The notes beneath the pieces were generated by a model. It was not told the origin of the DNA and ran no database searches. It saw nothing but the letters and a program-made list of their open reading frames with translations. Source: Synergistetes bacterium HGW-Synergistetes-1 (GTDB lineage Bacteria; Synergistota; Synergistia; Synergistales; Synergistaceae). Taken from it: DNA of 64,000 nucleotides. Shown in pieces: positions 1-7,939 of this stretch (positions are counted from its first letter, which is position 1; each line of letters begins with the position of its first letter). The position numbers and the translations under genes were made by a program. The stretch is from positions 1-64,000 of the forward strand of contig PGXO01000008.1 in assembly GCA_002839185.1 (NCBI GenBank). The letters are read 5' to 3'.

Positions 1-28
1 CCTGAGCCAGGATCAAACTCTCCGTTTG
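1..28 (-). rRNA. rrs: 16S rRNA, 5' end only
   Basis: The reverse complement of bases 1-28 contains the universal 16S 5' sequence AGAGTTTGATCCTGGCTCAG. Alignment by eye to the E. coli 5' end puts the mature terminus near base 28. Only the first bases are present; the gene continues beyond the left edge. Confidence 0.95.
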
Positions 29-281
29 ATTCTGGTGTGCTTTCCATATATCAATTCTGTTAGGTCTTGATATACGTCTCAGTGCTGGCTTACTTCTATA
101 TTTCTCTTCTCGGCTTTTATCCGCTGATCCATTATTATTTCACAGCGTTTCCATGCCACGGACATGATCCGTAAACCTTATCCGTACTTTTGCTTTTCCC
201 TCTATTCAACTGTCATGGTGCGCGTTGCTGTCTTCTGTAAACTCAGTCGCGAACGACATCGTCGGAAGCGCAACAGGAGGT

Positions 282-310
282 AGTATATGACTCCTCTCAA
301 AATTCGTCAA
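282..310 (-). promoter_or_regulatory. rRNA operon promoter
   Basis: Minus strand: -35 TTGACG (305-310), 17-bp spacer, -10 TATACT (282-287), predicted start near 275. Upstream of the -35, bases 311-345 hold several T-runs (A-tracts on the coding strand), as expected for an UP element. The stretch 29-275 would be the transcribed leader of the rRNA precursor. I see no gene between 29 and 570. Confidence 0.75.
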
Positions 311-578
311 GCACTTTTTTAGGTGTTTTTTGAAGTTTTTTTATTAGGACACACGGGCTCGTGAATCTAACAACTGCCCACGATTTCAGACTCTCACAAC
401 TCAATGTAAACAGGCACTTTCACATTTTTACCAGTGAAAGCGCCGAATTATTTTATGAAATTCATTTTTTTCCGCGTATATTTAACGGGTGATTTCATGT
501 TTTTGATTTTGGAATGCGGTTTCCCTGCCATAATTATTTTCAAAACTGCTAGAATATACTAAATGAGAGGTGATAGAT

Positions 579-1235
579 TTGAAGCATCGCGTCATTCTTG
601 CAGACGATCATAAGCTCTTTATAGAAGGCATAGCTGGGATGCTATCTTCTGTTGAAGAAATAGAAATCGCGGGGAAGGCACATACCGGAAAAGATGCCCT
701 TCTGATGACTTTAGACAAGAGACCCGACCTTGTTATCTTGGATATAACCATGCCTGACATGTACGGCATTGAGGTAACAAGAAAGATTAAGGCAAAGTTT
801 CCTGATGTGAGAATACTTATACTGTCGATGCACCTTGATCTGAGAATGATAATCGAGGTCCTGCAGGCAGGTGCTGATGCCTATATATTAAAAGATTCAG
901 AACCGTCAGAATTGATAACAGCAGTAAAAAATGTACTGGAGGGAAAGATGTACCTGAGCTCCAAGGTGATCAAACTGCTTGTAAAGGATTACATCAGCAA
1001 GCACAGCGTCCCCGTATCTTTAGAACAGTTGAAGGATCTTTCTGCGCGGGAACGTCAGGTCCTCCGACGAATCTCGGAATCGAAAAGCATGAAAGAAATC
1101 GCGGAAGAACTGCACATAACCCGCAGCACCGTTGACACCCACAAGGCAAATCTTATGCGCAAACTCAGATGCGACAACACTAACGAGCTTATCCGTTTTG
1201 CCATGAGGGAAGGTATCGTGGACCTCGATGAATGA
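579..1235 (+). CDS. NarL/LuxR-family response regulator
   Basis: Cytoplasmic transcription factor of a two-component system. The receiver domain shows the acidic pair in ILADDHKLF and the phospho-acceptor Asp in VILDITMPD (about residue 55), plus the conserved Lys in ILKDSEP. A C-terminal LuxR-type helix-turn-helix (LSARERQVLRRI through STVDTHKANLMRKL) follows. A GTG at 570 is possible, but TTG at 579 sits 6 bases after GAGAGGTG and keeps the usual short N-terminus, so I chose it. It overlaps the histidine kinase by 8 bases, so the two are one operon. Target genes are not evident. Confidence 0.9.
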   Translation: MKHRVILADDHKLFIEGIAGMLSSVEEIEIAGKAHTGKDALLMTLDKRPDLVILDITMPDMYGIEVTRKIKAKFPDVRILILSMHLDLRMIIEVLQAGADAYILKDSEPSELITAVKNVLEGKMYLSSKVIKLLVKDYISKHSVPVSLEQLKDLSARERQVLRRISESKSMKEIAEELHITRSTVDTHKANLMRKLRCDNTNELIRFAMREGIVDLDE

Positions 1236-2382
1236 AGAAAACCGAAAACAACAAATACTTGATGCAATATTTTCTAGCATCTTTGACCCTGTAGCAGTTT
1301 ACAGAGTCGTGAAGGGACGTTCGGACAAACCGATCGATCTTGAGTATGAACGCATAAACGATGCTTACCTCAATTATTATCTTACCCGTAAGGGCTTTAT
1401 CAAAAGAGACGACGTTATAGGCCGTCTATACACAGAAGTCTGGGCAGGGGAGGAAAACAGCGGTTGGGAGGAGTTGATGCTTCGAGTCGCATCTGCAGAC
1501 TGTGCATGCTTCAACGAATCGACCAACCGTTATGAAAACTCGGGATATTTTGAAGGACAAAGCAGCATGAGCCCTGGTTATTACCAGATGTTCGCTTTTT
1601 CCCCGATCATTGGACATGTTATCTCAATATTCCGAGACATGTCCGACCTTCACATCGCGACAAAAGATCTCAGCATAAAGGAAAAAGAGCTTATCAAGTC
1701 ACGGGAAGGACTTAGAAAACTCACGACCAGCCTTACTCTTGCCGAAGAAAAGACAAGACGCTACATTGCGACAACACTGCATGATACTCTGGGTTACTCA
1801 ATGGTATCGCTCTTTCATGCCATAAAAGAACTGAAATCTTCAGACCTTAGCCTTTCTGAAAAAGAAAAAAAGCTTGATCGGATAACATCTGACATGGAAA
1901 AACTTATAGATGATACAAGGGCTTTTACTTTTTCAATAAGCCCTCCCCTGTTATATGAACTCGGGCTCGACGCAGCACTTGCCTCGCGATGTGAAAGCAT
2001 TAGGAATACCACCGGCATAGACTGTCTCTTCTGCACTCACGGAAACAAAAGGAAGATCCCGGAGGACACAAAGGTCCTTCTTTACCAGATGGCTCACGAA
2101 CTCCTTGTTAACGTAACAAAGCATGCAAATGCAAGTAAAGTGCTCGTTCAGACTAGATGGGGAGCAAAAAAAATCCAGCTACTGGTGGAAGATGACGGCA
2201 TAGGTTTTACCAACGGCACCTTCGAGCAAAAGATCAAAGAATTTTCAGGGATGGGACTTTTCAGCATCAGAGAAAGACTGAAAACAATGGGCGGCAAGTT
2301 CGATATCGTTTCGGTCCAGGGTAAAGGAACGACCGTCAGTATTCTGGTCCCTATAGAACAGCGTGGTCAGAAGTCTGATTGA
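1228..2382 (+). CDS. Soluble NarX/DesK-type sensor histidine kinase with N-terminal PAS-like domain
   Basis: 384 residues without membrane segment. The N-terminal third looks PAS-like (sensor). The HisKA_3 dimerisation helix contains the phospho-acceptor His185 in RRYIATTLHDTLGYS. The C-terminal HATPase domain shows the N box (HELLVNVTKHANAS), the G1 box (VEDDGIGF) and the G2 region (GMGLFSIRERL). It is the partner of the response regulator just upstream, with translational coupling through the 8-base overlap. Lack of a membrane segment means it senses an internal signal; a redox or ligand signal cannot be told from sequence. Confidence 0.88.
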   Translation: MNEENRKQQILDAIFSSIFDPVAVYRVVKGRSDKPIDLEYERINDAYLNYYLTRKGFIKRDDVIGRLYTEVWAGEENSGWEELMLRVASADCACFNESTNRYENSGYFEGQSSMSPGYYQMFAFSPIIGHVISIFRDMSDLHIATKDLSIKEKELIKSREGLRKLTTSLTLAEEKTRRYIATTLHDTLGYSMVSLFHAIKELKSSDLSLSEKEKKLDRITSDMEKLIDDTRAFTFSISPPLLYELGLDAALASRCESIRNTTGIDCLFCTHGNKRKIPEDTKVLLYQMAHELLVNVTKHANASKVLVQTRWGAKKIQLLVEDDGIGFTNGTFEQKIKEFSGMGLFSIRERLKTMGGKFDIVSVQGKGTTVSILVPIEQRGQKSD

Positions 2383-2555
2383 GGATTAAACTCATCTGCC
2401 CCTTTTGCCAGTTAAACATAGCGATATCCTTAGTTATATTTACTGGTTATCCCTGTAAAGAATCATATTCTACTCGATTCCCGTCTCCCTGCTGCTTTCA
2501 TATAATGGATCATAGAAATAAAGCAGCCATGACGGCATAAGAGGGAGGAGCTCTA

Positions 2556-2642
2556 ATGGAAAAAAATATCATTGTACCTGCTGTAATTGCCTGCATTGCC
2601 CTTATCTCGATCCTGATCACGATGTTTAAAAAGGAAAGCTAG
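2556..2642 (+). CDS. 28-residue single-span membrane peptide
   Basis: ATG at 2556 lies 5 bases after a strong ribosome site (GAGGGAGGAG, 2541-2550). The peptide has a short polar start (MEKN), about 20 hydrophobic residues (IIVPAVIACIALISILIT) and a basic end (MFKKES), the layout of a single transmembrane helix with a cytoplasmic C-terminus. A strong terminator follows at 2720. Such peptides are often small subunits or modulators of larger transporters; no partner is adjacent. I do not recognise the family. Confidence 0.55.
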   Translation: MEKNIIVPAVIACIALISILITMFKKES

Positions 2643-2719
2643 AAGAAAATCATCTGTTCGGATAGAGAATGATATACACCCTGTTTGATAGATATATATA
2701 GATCAAGGCAATTAAACTG

Positions 2720-2756
2720 ATAACAGCTGTCTGCCATAGACAGCTGTTATTCTTTT
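2720..2756 (+). terminator. Intrinsic terminator
   Basis: Perfect 13-bp stem ATAACAGCTGTCT / AGACAGCTGTTAT with a 5-base loop, then TCTTTT. It ends the plus-strand unit and lies directly 3' of the convergent DUF486 gene. Confidence 0.85.
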
Positions 2757-2778
2757 GTAAAAGGATGGAGGATCCGGA

Positions 2779-3123
2779 TCAGTTGGGTCTGAAGATAAAG
2801 AAGACGGCACCCACCATGCATAGTGATGCCCAAAGATAGTTGATCGTGAGTTTTTCTTTCATCACAAAGAAGGTAAAGGCGGCAAAGACACACATAGTTA
2901 TTACCTCCTGCATGATCTTCAGCTGAGGGAGAGTATATATTTGATGCCCTAGCCTGTTGGCAGGGACCTGGAAACAGTATTCGAAGAAGGCTATTCCCCA
3001 GCTTACAAGTATTACAAATATCAGGGGTTTTGCGTTCATGTGCTTTAGATGACCATACCACGCGTAAGTCATAAAAACATTTGATACGAGGAGAAGCAAA
3101 ATGGGGACGAGGCTTCGCGCCAA
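2779..3123 (-). CDS. DUF486 (DMT-family) membrane protein
   Basis: About 114 residues with four hydrophobic helices, typical of the DUF486 family of short drug/metabolite-transporter-like proteins. The family signature SNVFMTYAWYGHLK is near the N-terminus and FFVMKEKLTINYLW in the second half. Start is TTG at 3123; this gives the family-length N-terminus. Function is unknown; such short proteins probably work as dimers. It stands alone, convergent with the small peptide gene. Confidence 0.75.
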   Translation of the reverse strand: MARSLVPILLLLVSNVFMTYAWYGHLKHMNAKPLIFVILVSWGIAFFEYCFQVPANRLGHQIYTLPQLKIMQEVITMCVFAAFTFFVMKEKLTINYLWASLCMVGAVFFIFRPN

Positions 3124-3260
3124 ATTAGGACACCATTCCTTTCTGATTTTGTTCCGGTAGATTATATATCCAAATCATTCAGAATGGTGACGACAGGAGG
3201 GAGCTGAACCATTAAATGTTGAAAGCTGGGCGGATCCATGCCTGCATTGTTCATTCAATA

Positions 3261-3560
3261 CTATCCGCAGCAGCCTGAACCTCCGCAGGATGGACCTTCT
3301 CCGTCTTTATTCCCGTTAAACATCCCCATGAGTACCGCGTAAGCACAGCCAACTCCGCTTTTTACTGTGATTGCGGAGACAGGGCAATTCATCGAACAAG
3401 CTCCGCATTCCATGCACATGTCTATGTCGTTGATCGCGGCTTTGTTATTCTTTAAGATGAAGACAGCATGCGGACAGACGATCTCGCACATTCCGCACCC
3501 TATGCATTTGTCCGTGTCAAGTTTTAATGTAGCAACGTTCTTTATATACTTAAGCCCCAT
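3261..3560 (-). CDS. hgcB: HgcB-type ferredoxin (mercury methylation)
   Basis: 99-residue dicluster ferredoxin. Two CxxCxxCxxxC sets (Cys19/22/25/29 and Cys49/52/55/59) bind two [4Fe-4S] clusters. The HgcB-specific features are present: an extra Cys72 after the second cluster and a C-terminal tail ending in vicinal cysteines (Cys97-Cys98, tail SCGGSGCCG). In known systems HgcB reduces the corrinoid of HgcA and the tail cysteines are implicated in handling Hg(II). ATG follows AAGGAGAAGGCAA. It begins 21 bases after the hgcA stop, the usual hgcA-hgcB order. Confidence 0.93.
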   Translation of the reverse strand: MGLKYIKNVATLKLDTDKCIGCGMCEIVCPHAVFILKNNKAAINDIDMCMECGACSMNCPVSAITVKSGVGCAYAVLMGMFNGNKDGEGPSCGGSGCCG

Positions 3561-3581
3561 TTGCCTTCTCCTTTACCATTA

Positions 3582-4568
3582 TTAAATAAAATATGAAACT
3601 ATCCTTACCATGATCCCCGCAGACAGGGCGGTCACAATAAGGGGAAGTGAGGTCTTCATCTCTTTTTCCACTCCCGACAGCGACGTATAGGTCGACGAGC
3701 CGGTAAAGTTCATTGTGAAAAAAGCTGACAGTGACGGCAGGATCAACAGATAAGAAACGAGCTGCAGCCAATTGGCACTCCCTTTGGAAAATAAAAAGAA
3801 GACTACGGATATGGCCCATATGAGCCCTGTTATCATTCCTTTAAAGGAAAAAGCCCTTCCCGGTAACCAGGGAAGAAGAAGCGGAGATGCAAAAGTGCCT
3901 ATGAAGACGGAACCAAGCAGTCCAAGGTAATCTGCCCTTTCAACCGGCAGGATACCTAAAGCAGAAAGAACTGCCATCGCTCCAAATACCTTAAGCATCA
4001 ATTCCATTGCGATCACGATCTCCATCGGTGTCAGGACAAGCCTGTCAATAAGAGAAAACCGGACTTTCCGCATTGATTGCTTTACCGTCATTGCGTTATC
4101 AAGGAAATAGGGAATGTCTTCCGACCTTATAGGTCCGTATGTAACTTTGAAACCGCTCTTTTTTCTTGCTTCGTGGGCAGAAACGCCTGTCGCACCAAGC
4201 TGCGGCAGGATAAGTTCCCTGTGGGTCACTTTTTCCCTAAGTCCTGTCTTATCGATGCGGGCGACAAGTTCATCGGTACCGAATGTCCCTTTGCCTGCAG
4301 CACACCAGACGTTTATTCCCTCTGTATCCAGGACAAGGAGCCATATATCTCTTCCGGCAAGATTTTCCCTTACCCTGTCAACGGTCATTTTATAATTGGA
4401 AGTCACCAGAACAGGAGAATGTCCATCAGGACATCCCATGGCGTATAGTCCGGCTTTCATTGAGTGATCCATCCTTCCGATCCCCCATCTTGCCTTCCAT
4501 GAGCCCAGTCTGTCCTTAATTGTGAGCGAAGCAGAAAGAGTTTGGTTTTCGCTGCAGCAAGCTGCCAT
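3582..4568 (-). CDS. hgcA: HgcA, corrinoid-dependent mercury methyltransferase
   Basis: 328 residues. The N-terminal soluble corrinoid-binding domain (about 1-180) contains the diagnostic cap-helix motif NVWCAAGK at residues 86-93; Cys89 would be the lower cobalt ligand. The C-terminal half (about 185-328) has roughly five transmembrane helices, the HgcA architecture that separates it from CdhD/CFeSP. With HgcB it transfers a methyl group to inorganic mercury; the native role is unknown. Start ATG at 4568 has only a weak ribosome site. Own promoter at 4641-4669, divergent from arsC. Confidence 0.94.
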   Translation of the reverse strand: MAACCSENQTLSASLTIKDRLGSWKARWGIGRMDHSMKAGLYAMGCPDGHSPVLVTSNYKMTVDRVRENLAGRDIWLLVLDTEGINVWCAAGKGTFGTDELVARIDKTGLREKVTHRELILPQLGATGVSAHEARKKSGFKVTYGPIRSEDIPYFLDNAMTVKQSMRKVRFSLIDRLVLTPMEIVIAMELMLKVFGAMAVLSALGILPVERADYLGLLGSVFIGTFASPLLLPWLPGRAFSFKGMITGLIWAISVVFFLFSKGSANWLQLVSYLLILPSLSAFFTMNFTGSSTYTSLSGVEKEMKTSLPLIVTALSAGIMVRIVSYFI

Positions 4569-4640
4569 TAGCGGTCACGCTTCTTTGTCTGAAAGTATTG
4601 TATAGCTTGTTTAGATCTGCTATTTGGCACTACGGTCGTT

Positions 4641-4669
4641 AATATATACCTCATATAGATGTTTGTCAA
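4641..4669 (-). promoter_or_regulatory. hgcAB promoter
   Basis: Minus strand: -35 TTGACA (4664-4669), 17-bp spacer, -10 TATATT (4641-4646). The spacer/-10 region carries an A/T dyad, TATAT-N5-ATATA, which could bind an ArsR-type repressor; that part is inference. Confidence 0.7.
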
Positions 4670-4686
4670 TGTATTAAATTTCAGTT

Positions 4687-4715
4687 TTGTGATGCTACAA
4701 TTATGAGATTATATA
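4687..4715 (+). promoter_or_regulatory. arsC promoter
   Basis: Plus strand: -35 TTGTGA (4687-4692), 17-bp spacer, -10 TATATA (4710-4715). Back to back with the hgcAB promoter in the 180-bp divergent region. Confidence 0.55.
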
Positions 4716-4763
4716 AGTCATTTTTTGAAATAGAAATACTTAGCACAAATGGGAGGGTCTGCA

Positions 4764-5201
4764 ATGCAAAACAACGAAAATAAAGTTATGATCAACTGCA
4801 CCGGCAAACCAAAGGTCGCTTTCGTATGCGTACATAACTCCTGCAGAAGTCAGATAGCCGAAGCTCTTGGCAAAAAGTTGGCGTCTGAGATATTTGAAAG
4901 CTATTCGGGGGGCACAGAATTAAAAGACCGGATCAACCAGGACGCTGTGCGACTCATGAAGAGTATCCACGGCATCGACATGGAAAAAGACCAGTACTCG
5001 AAACTGATATTTGATATCCCCGACCCTGATGTCGTGATAAAGATGGGCTGCAATGTGACATGTCCGCCAGTAGAAGGCGCCTATGAAGAAGACTGGGGAC
5101 TCGATGATCCAACGGGAAAGGAAGACGAAGTCTTCATCGAGGTTATAAACACAATAGAGAGAAAGATATTAGAACTAAAAGAAAAGATCTCCTGCAAATG
5201 A
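4764..5201 (+). CDS. arsC: Arsenate reductase, low-molecular-weight phosphatase fold
   Basis: Cytoplasmic enzyme predicted to reduce As(V) to As(III) with thiol electrons. The P-loop CVHNSCR (Cys22-x5-Arg28) is the phosphate/arsenate site. The second half holds KMGCNVTC and the WGLDDPTG segment with the catalytic Asp, as in the thioredoxin-coupled ArsC family. ATG at 4749 exists, but the ATG at 4764 lies 7 bases after GGGAGG, so it is the better start (145 residues). It is divergent from hgcAB and convergent with arsR. No arsenite pump of the ArsB/Acr3 type is nearby; export may rely on the local permeases. Confidence 0.85.
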   Translation: MQNNENKVMINCTGKPKVAFVCVHNSCRSQIAEALGKKLASEIFESYSGGTELKDRINQDAVRLMKSIHGIDMEKDQYSKLIFDIPDPDVVIKMGCNVTCPPVEGAYEEDWGLDDPTGKEDEVFIEVINTIERKILELKEKISCK

Positions 5202-5204
5202 TAG

Positions 5205-5240
5205 AGCGAAGGTCGGGAATTGCTTCCCGGTCGCTTTTTT
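5205..5240 (+). terminator. arsC terminator
   Basis: Hairpin with AGCGA and CGGGAA arms around TTGC pairing with TTCCCG and TCGCT, then TTTTTT. It overlaps the 3' end of the convergent arsR gene. Confidence 0.7.
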
Positions 5241-5577
5241 ATTTTTGGCAGAAGTCATTCGCGTCGCAGCACTTGGTATCGAAGTGAATACATTCTTTGC
5301 CGGCGTCTGTTGAAATATTATTAATAAAGGAAATAAGTTCAGAGAACTTCTCTCTGTTCAATGAATAATGGGTCCATTTTCCGTCCTTTCTCGGCACTAC
5401 CAAACCTGACCTGCAAAGGATCTTCATATGGTGTGAAAGAGTGGGCTGGGAGAGGCTGAAAGCCTCAAGGATGGTACAGGCACAGAGCTCACCGCATGAA
5501 AGCATATCTACTATCATTATTCTGTTCGGGTCGGATAAAGCCTTAAAAAACAAGGAATGTTCATCATGATCATTCAT
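5239..5577 (-). CDS. arsR: ArsR-family metal/metalloid repressor
   Basis: Winged-helix repressor. FKALSDPNRIMIVDML is the family start; ELCACTILEAF is the alpha3 metal-binding motif (ELCxC type, As/Sb); LSQPTLSHHMKIL is the recognition helix. The C-terminus adds CIHFDTKCCDANDFCQ, rich in Cys, which may add ligands. Start chosen at ATG 5577, 8 bases after GGGGGAG; an upstream in-frame Met at 5616 coincides with the -10 region and is unlikely. A TTACTAA dyad lies just upstream. Best candidate to control this cluster, possibly including hgcAB. Confidence 0.85.
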   Translation of the reverse strand: MNDHDEHSLFFKALSDPNRIMIVDMLSCGELCACTILEAFSLSQPTLSHHMKILCRSGLVVPRKDGKWTHYSLNREKFSELISFINNISTDAGKECIHFDTKCCDANDFCQK

Positions 5578-5617
5578 TCTTCCGTCTCCCCCTGTGAGCA
5601 TATTTGCACTTGTCAAT

Positions 5618-5660
5618 ATTATACCGACTAGGGAGAGAAATGGTTACTAATATTTAGTAA
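5618..5660 (-). promoter_or_regulatory. arsR promoter and operator
   Basis: -10 TATAAT on the minus strand (5618-5623). Immediately upstream is a perfect dyad TTACTAA-TAT-TTAGTAA (5644-5660), placed over the -35 position where no good hexamer is seen. This arrangement suits autorepression by ArsR. Confidence 0.55.
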
Positions 5661-5689
5661 TCACTTTACAAACAGAGCGGATCTTCGTC

Positions 5690-6235
5690 TTATGAACCGG
5701 AGCTAATCTTCTCGGCATTTTCATACAATTCCTTTATCTCTTCTTTTCTTCCGAGTTTTGTAAGCAACAGTGCGATAATTATTATTCCGGGTATATCGAC
5801 AAGAAGTCTCGTAAGTGCAAAGGATGCCCCCAGTGACTCAAATTCAAAGAGGACCATAGGTATTTTGGTTGTAGACCATGCACCTATGAAGATCATTACG
5901 TTCGAAAAACTGACTCCCTTTTTCATGAATACAGCTGCAACAGGAAACGCCGCATAGAGCGGGCCTGCAGCGGCAGAGCCAATGAATAGGGACAACAGCA
6001 CTCCCTTGATCCCCGACCCCTCTCCCATGTATCTGACCATGCTTTCCCTTGGGACCCATACATCAAGGAGTCCCAGAAGAACAAAAACCGGCGGGATTAT
6101 GAAGAGCATTTCGAGAAACGAGCGTGCAGAAATTGAGATCGCCTTAATTCCGATGCCCCTGTTGAAGATCGTCAGCAGGCCGACACATACAAGCACAATA
6201 AGGAAACCTCTGTATCTTTTTATCATATTGACCAA
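5690..6235 (-). CDS. Split permease, C-terminal half (DUF318/ArsP superfamily)
   Basis: About 180 residues with four to five membrane helices and a central glycine-rich loop (GSAAAGPLYAAFPVAAVFMKKG), a hallmark of ArsP/YraQ permease halves. It lacks the other half, which is encoded just upstream (6237-6716). I place the start at TTG 6235, after AAGGTGG and touching the upstream stop; TTG 6256 or ATG 6226 are alternatives. The two proteins probably assemble into one transporter for a metalloid or organometal species. Substrate unknown. Confidence 0.7.
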   Translation of the reverse strand: MVNMIKRYRGFLIVLVCVGLLTIFNRGIGIKAISISARSFLEMLFIIPPVFVLLGLLDVWVPRESMVRYMGEGSGIKGVLLSLFIGSAAAGPLYAAFPVAAVFMKKGVSFSNVMIFIGAWSTTKIPMVLFEFESLGASFALTRLLVDIPGIIIIALLLTKLGRKEEIKELYENAEKISSGS

Positions 6236-6236
6236 G

Positions 6237-6716
6237 TCAGCCGACCACCTTTCCAATTACATAAGCCACAAAGAAAGAAAAGATGAAGGCCATAAAATTC
6301 CTCAGGAGGGTCATCTTTTTCCCAAAATATTTAATTTCCACTGGAATTGTTACAACTCCAACCATCATCAGGGTCGATATAAAAGCACCTATCTGCATAT
6401 ATCCTGCGCCTGCCTGCAGAAGGAGTGCGGCCGTAGGGAAAGCAACAAAACCCGGAATCAGTGTTATCGATCCGACCGTTGCGGCCAGGATCACTCCCAC
6501 CCAGCCTGAATTTTTTCCTATGAGCTTTGATATCGTTTGCGGGTCAAGCACAGCAAGCATGACACCAACAAACAAGATCACCACTAAAAATTCAGGAAGT
6601 ATGTTGTCAAAAGCTTTCCATCCCTTTTTTAGAGCCATACTCGTCTTTTTTCTGTCTTTGAAAAAAGATAGCAGAAGCAACACTATCGTTATTCCATAAA
6701 GGAGATAAGAGTCCAA
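6237..6716 (-). CDS. Split permease, N-terminal half (DUF318/ArsP superfamily)
   Basis: About 160 residues with four to five membrane helices. The signature loop TVGSITLIPGFVAFPTAALLLQAG matches the partner's loop, showing that the two halves arose by duplication. Start TTG at 6716 is 6 bases after GGAGGTG; GTG 6722 would leave no spacing. It has its own promoter and a CATGTA/TACATG dyad. The stop overlaps or abuts the start of the second half, so translation is coupled. Confidence 0.7.
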   Translation of the reverse strand: MDSYLLYGITIVLLLLSFFKDRKKTSMALKKGWKAFDNILPEFLVVILFVGVMLAVLDPQTISKLIGKNSGWVGVILAATVGSITLIPGFVAFPTAALLLQAGAGYMQIGAFISTLMMVGVVTIPVEIKYFGKKMTLLRNFMAFIFSFFVAYVIGKVVG

Positions 6717-6730
6717 AATCACACCTCCGT

Positions 6731-6777
6731 CATGTATGCTTGTGTGTACATGATAGCTTTAAAAGGAAAATTAACAA
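6731..6777 (-). promoter_or_regulatory. Promoter and dyad for the split permease operon
   Basis: Minus strand: -35 TTGTTA (6772-6777), 16-bp spacer, -10 TATCAT (6750-6755). An inverted repeat CATGTA-N10-TACATG (6731-6752) begins at the -10 and covers the start site, a typical repressor position. Confidence 0.5.
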
Positions 6778-6803
6778 GAAAGCCCCCGCGTGCCCGGGGA
6801 CTT
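6778..6803 (-). terminator. Terminator of the thioredoxin-like gene
   Basis: On the minus strand AGTCCCCG...CGGGGGCT folds into a GC-rich hairpin followed by TTCTTGTT. It separates the thioredoxin-like gene from the permease operon. Confidence 0.65.
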
Positions 6804-6851
6804 TATAACTCAAAACAGACATAAGCTCAAATTGAAAAGCAACTGTTATTT

Positions 6852-7394
6852 TTAATCTTGCTGTTTTAATCCCATCTCTTTAAAGGCCGCTTCCAGCTGT
6901 TCTTCAGTCAACCCTCCCTGATGAACTGTAAATGCTTGTTCCTGTGTCTCCTGGTTGATATAACCTATGACGTCAAATGGAGGATTTGCTTCCTGGGCCA
7001 GCGGACTTCCGTCAGAGTTGAAAAAAAACTGTGTCGGTATCAGCTGAACCGGAAATTTTTCTGCCAGTTTTGGATTTTTCCAAACATCTACAAATTTTAC
7101 GATCACCTTGCCCTGATACTTTTTATTCAATTTTTCAAGTACAGGAGCCATCTTTTTACATGGTACACAGCTGTCGGCACCAAAATCAATAAGTATCGGC
7201 AGACCGTATGATTTAAGTTTCTCCATGTCTAAAGTTTCTGTTTTCAAGGCAAAATCAGAATTTACAGCAGCCACATCATCGTTAATACTTTTTATGTTTT
7301 GCTGTTTATAAACATATATCGCAAAGATCGCAACAATAACTATAGAAACTATTATTAATTTCATTGACATTGATTTTCTTTTATCTTTATCCAA
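6852..7394 (-). CDS. Membrane-anchored thioredoxin-like protein
   Basis: 180 residues: basic N-terminus, one membrane helix (about residues 11-27), then a periplasm-facing thioredoxin fold with active site CVPCKK and the cis-Pro region PTQFF. The TTG start at 7394 follows GAGGAA. Probably a thiol reductant/oxidant outside the membrane; the CcdA-like protein encoded at 12113 is the likely electron source. Single-gene unit bounded by a terminator. Confidence 0.8.
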   Translation of the reverse strand: MDKDKRKSMSMKLIIVSIVIVAIFAIYVYKQQNIKSINDDVAAVNSDFALKTETLDMEKLKSYGLPILIDFGADSCVPCKKMAPVLEKLNKKYQGKVIVKFVDVWKNPKLAEKFPVQLIPTQFFFNSDGSPLAQEANPPFDVIGYINQETQEQAFTVHQGGLTEEQLEAAFKEMGLKQQD

Positions 7395-7939
7395 AAATAT
7401 TCCTCATTTCAAGTCGGGATTTGTTGATCTAACGGATCTTAATGGCAGTCAGTCATAGAATTCGATTTGTATATTAGCAGCTGCATAATCAAGATGGTTT
7501 ATACTTACCTGCATTTTATGATATGCGATTTTGGGGTACCATAAACTGCTCATGACTATCAGCTTCCGCTTATTTTATTTACTGATAGCAAAACCACTGA
7601 TCCTGCACCTCAAAGTTCCGCTCTGTTCGGTAAAAAAGAGCAGATCTCCCTCCGGGGCAGTCGAAAACCTGCCTAGGCAGCCTTCATGGAGAAGACAGGT
7701 AATACCCGGATATATATTCCCTCTTATGTCTGTTACGGAGAGAGTTATGTATTTTTCCGCCTCTTCCTCAGGAAATCCTATCAGGCCCACCGGGCCCTTG
7801 AAGGCGCTTCATCAGCCAACTACGTTTACCGAGATCTTGATGAAAAAAGTGCCCCCGCGTTCCTGTACTAAATTTAGCCAGTGATTTGATGTTATTGATA
7901 TTGATGGCATGTCATTCACTTGTCTCTTATCCGGTAACG
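7395..7939 (-). other. 545-bp stretch without a convincing gene
   Basis: A 71-codon minus-strand frame (7575-7790, GTG start) reads like protein (LSVTDIRGNIYPGITC) but has only AAGGG as a ribosome site, a stop just upstream, and no family I recognise. It may be a small gene or a remnant. No repeat or RNA gene is seen. Confidence 0.4.

Noticed and set aside
7575-7790. 71-codon minus-strand ORF
   Set aside because: Weak ribosome site, stop just upstream, no recognisable family; described in the gap entry only.
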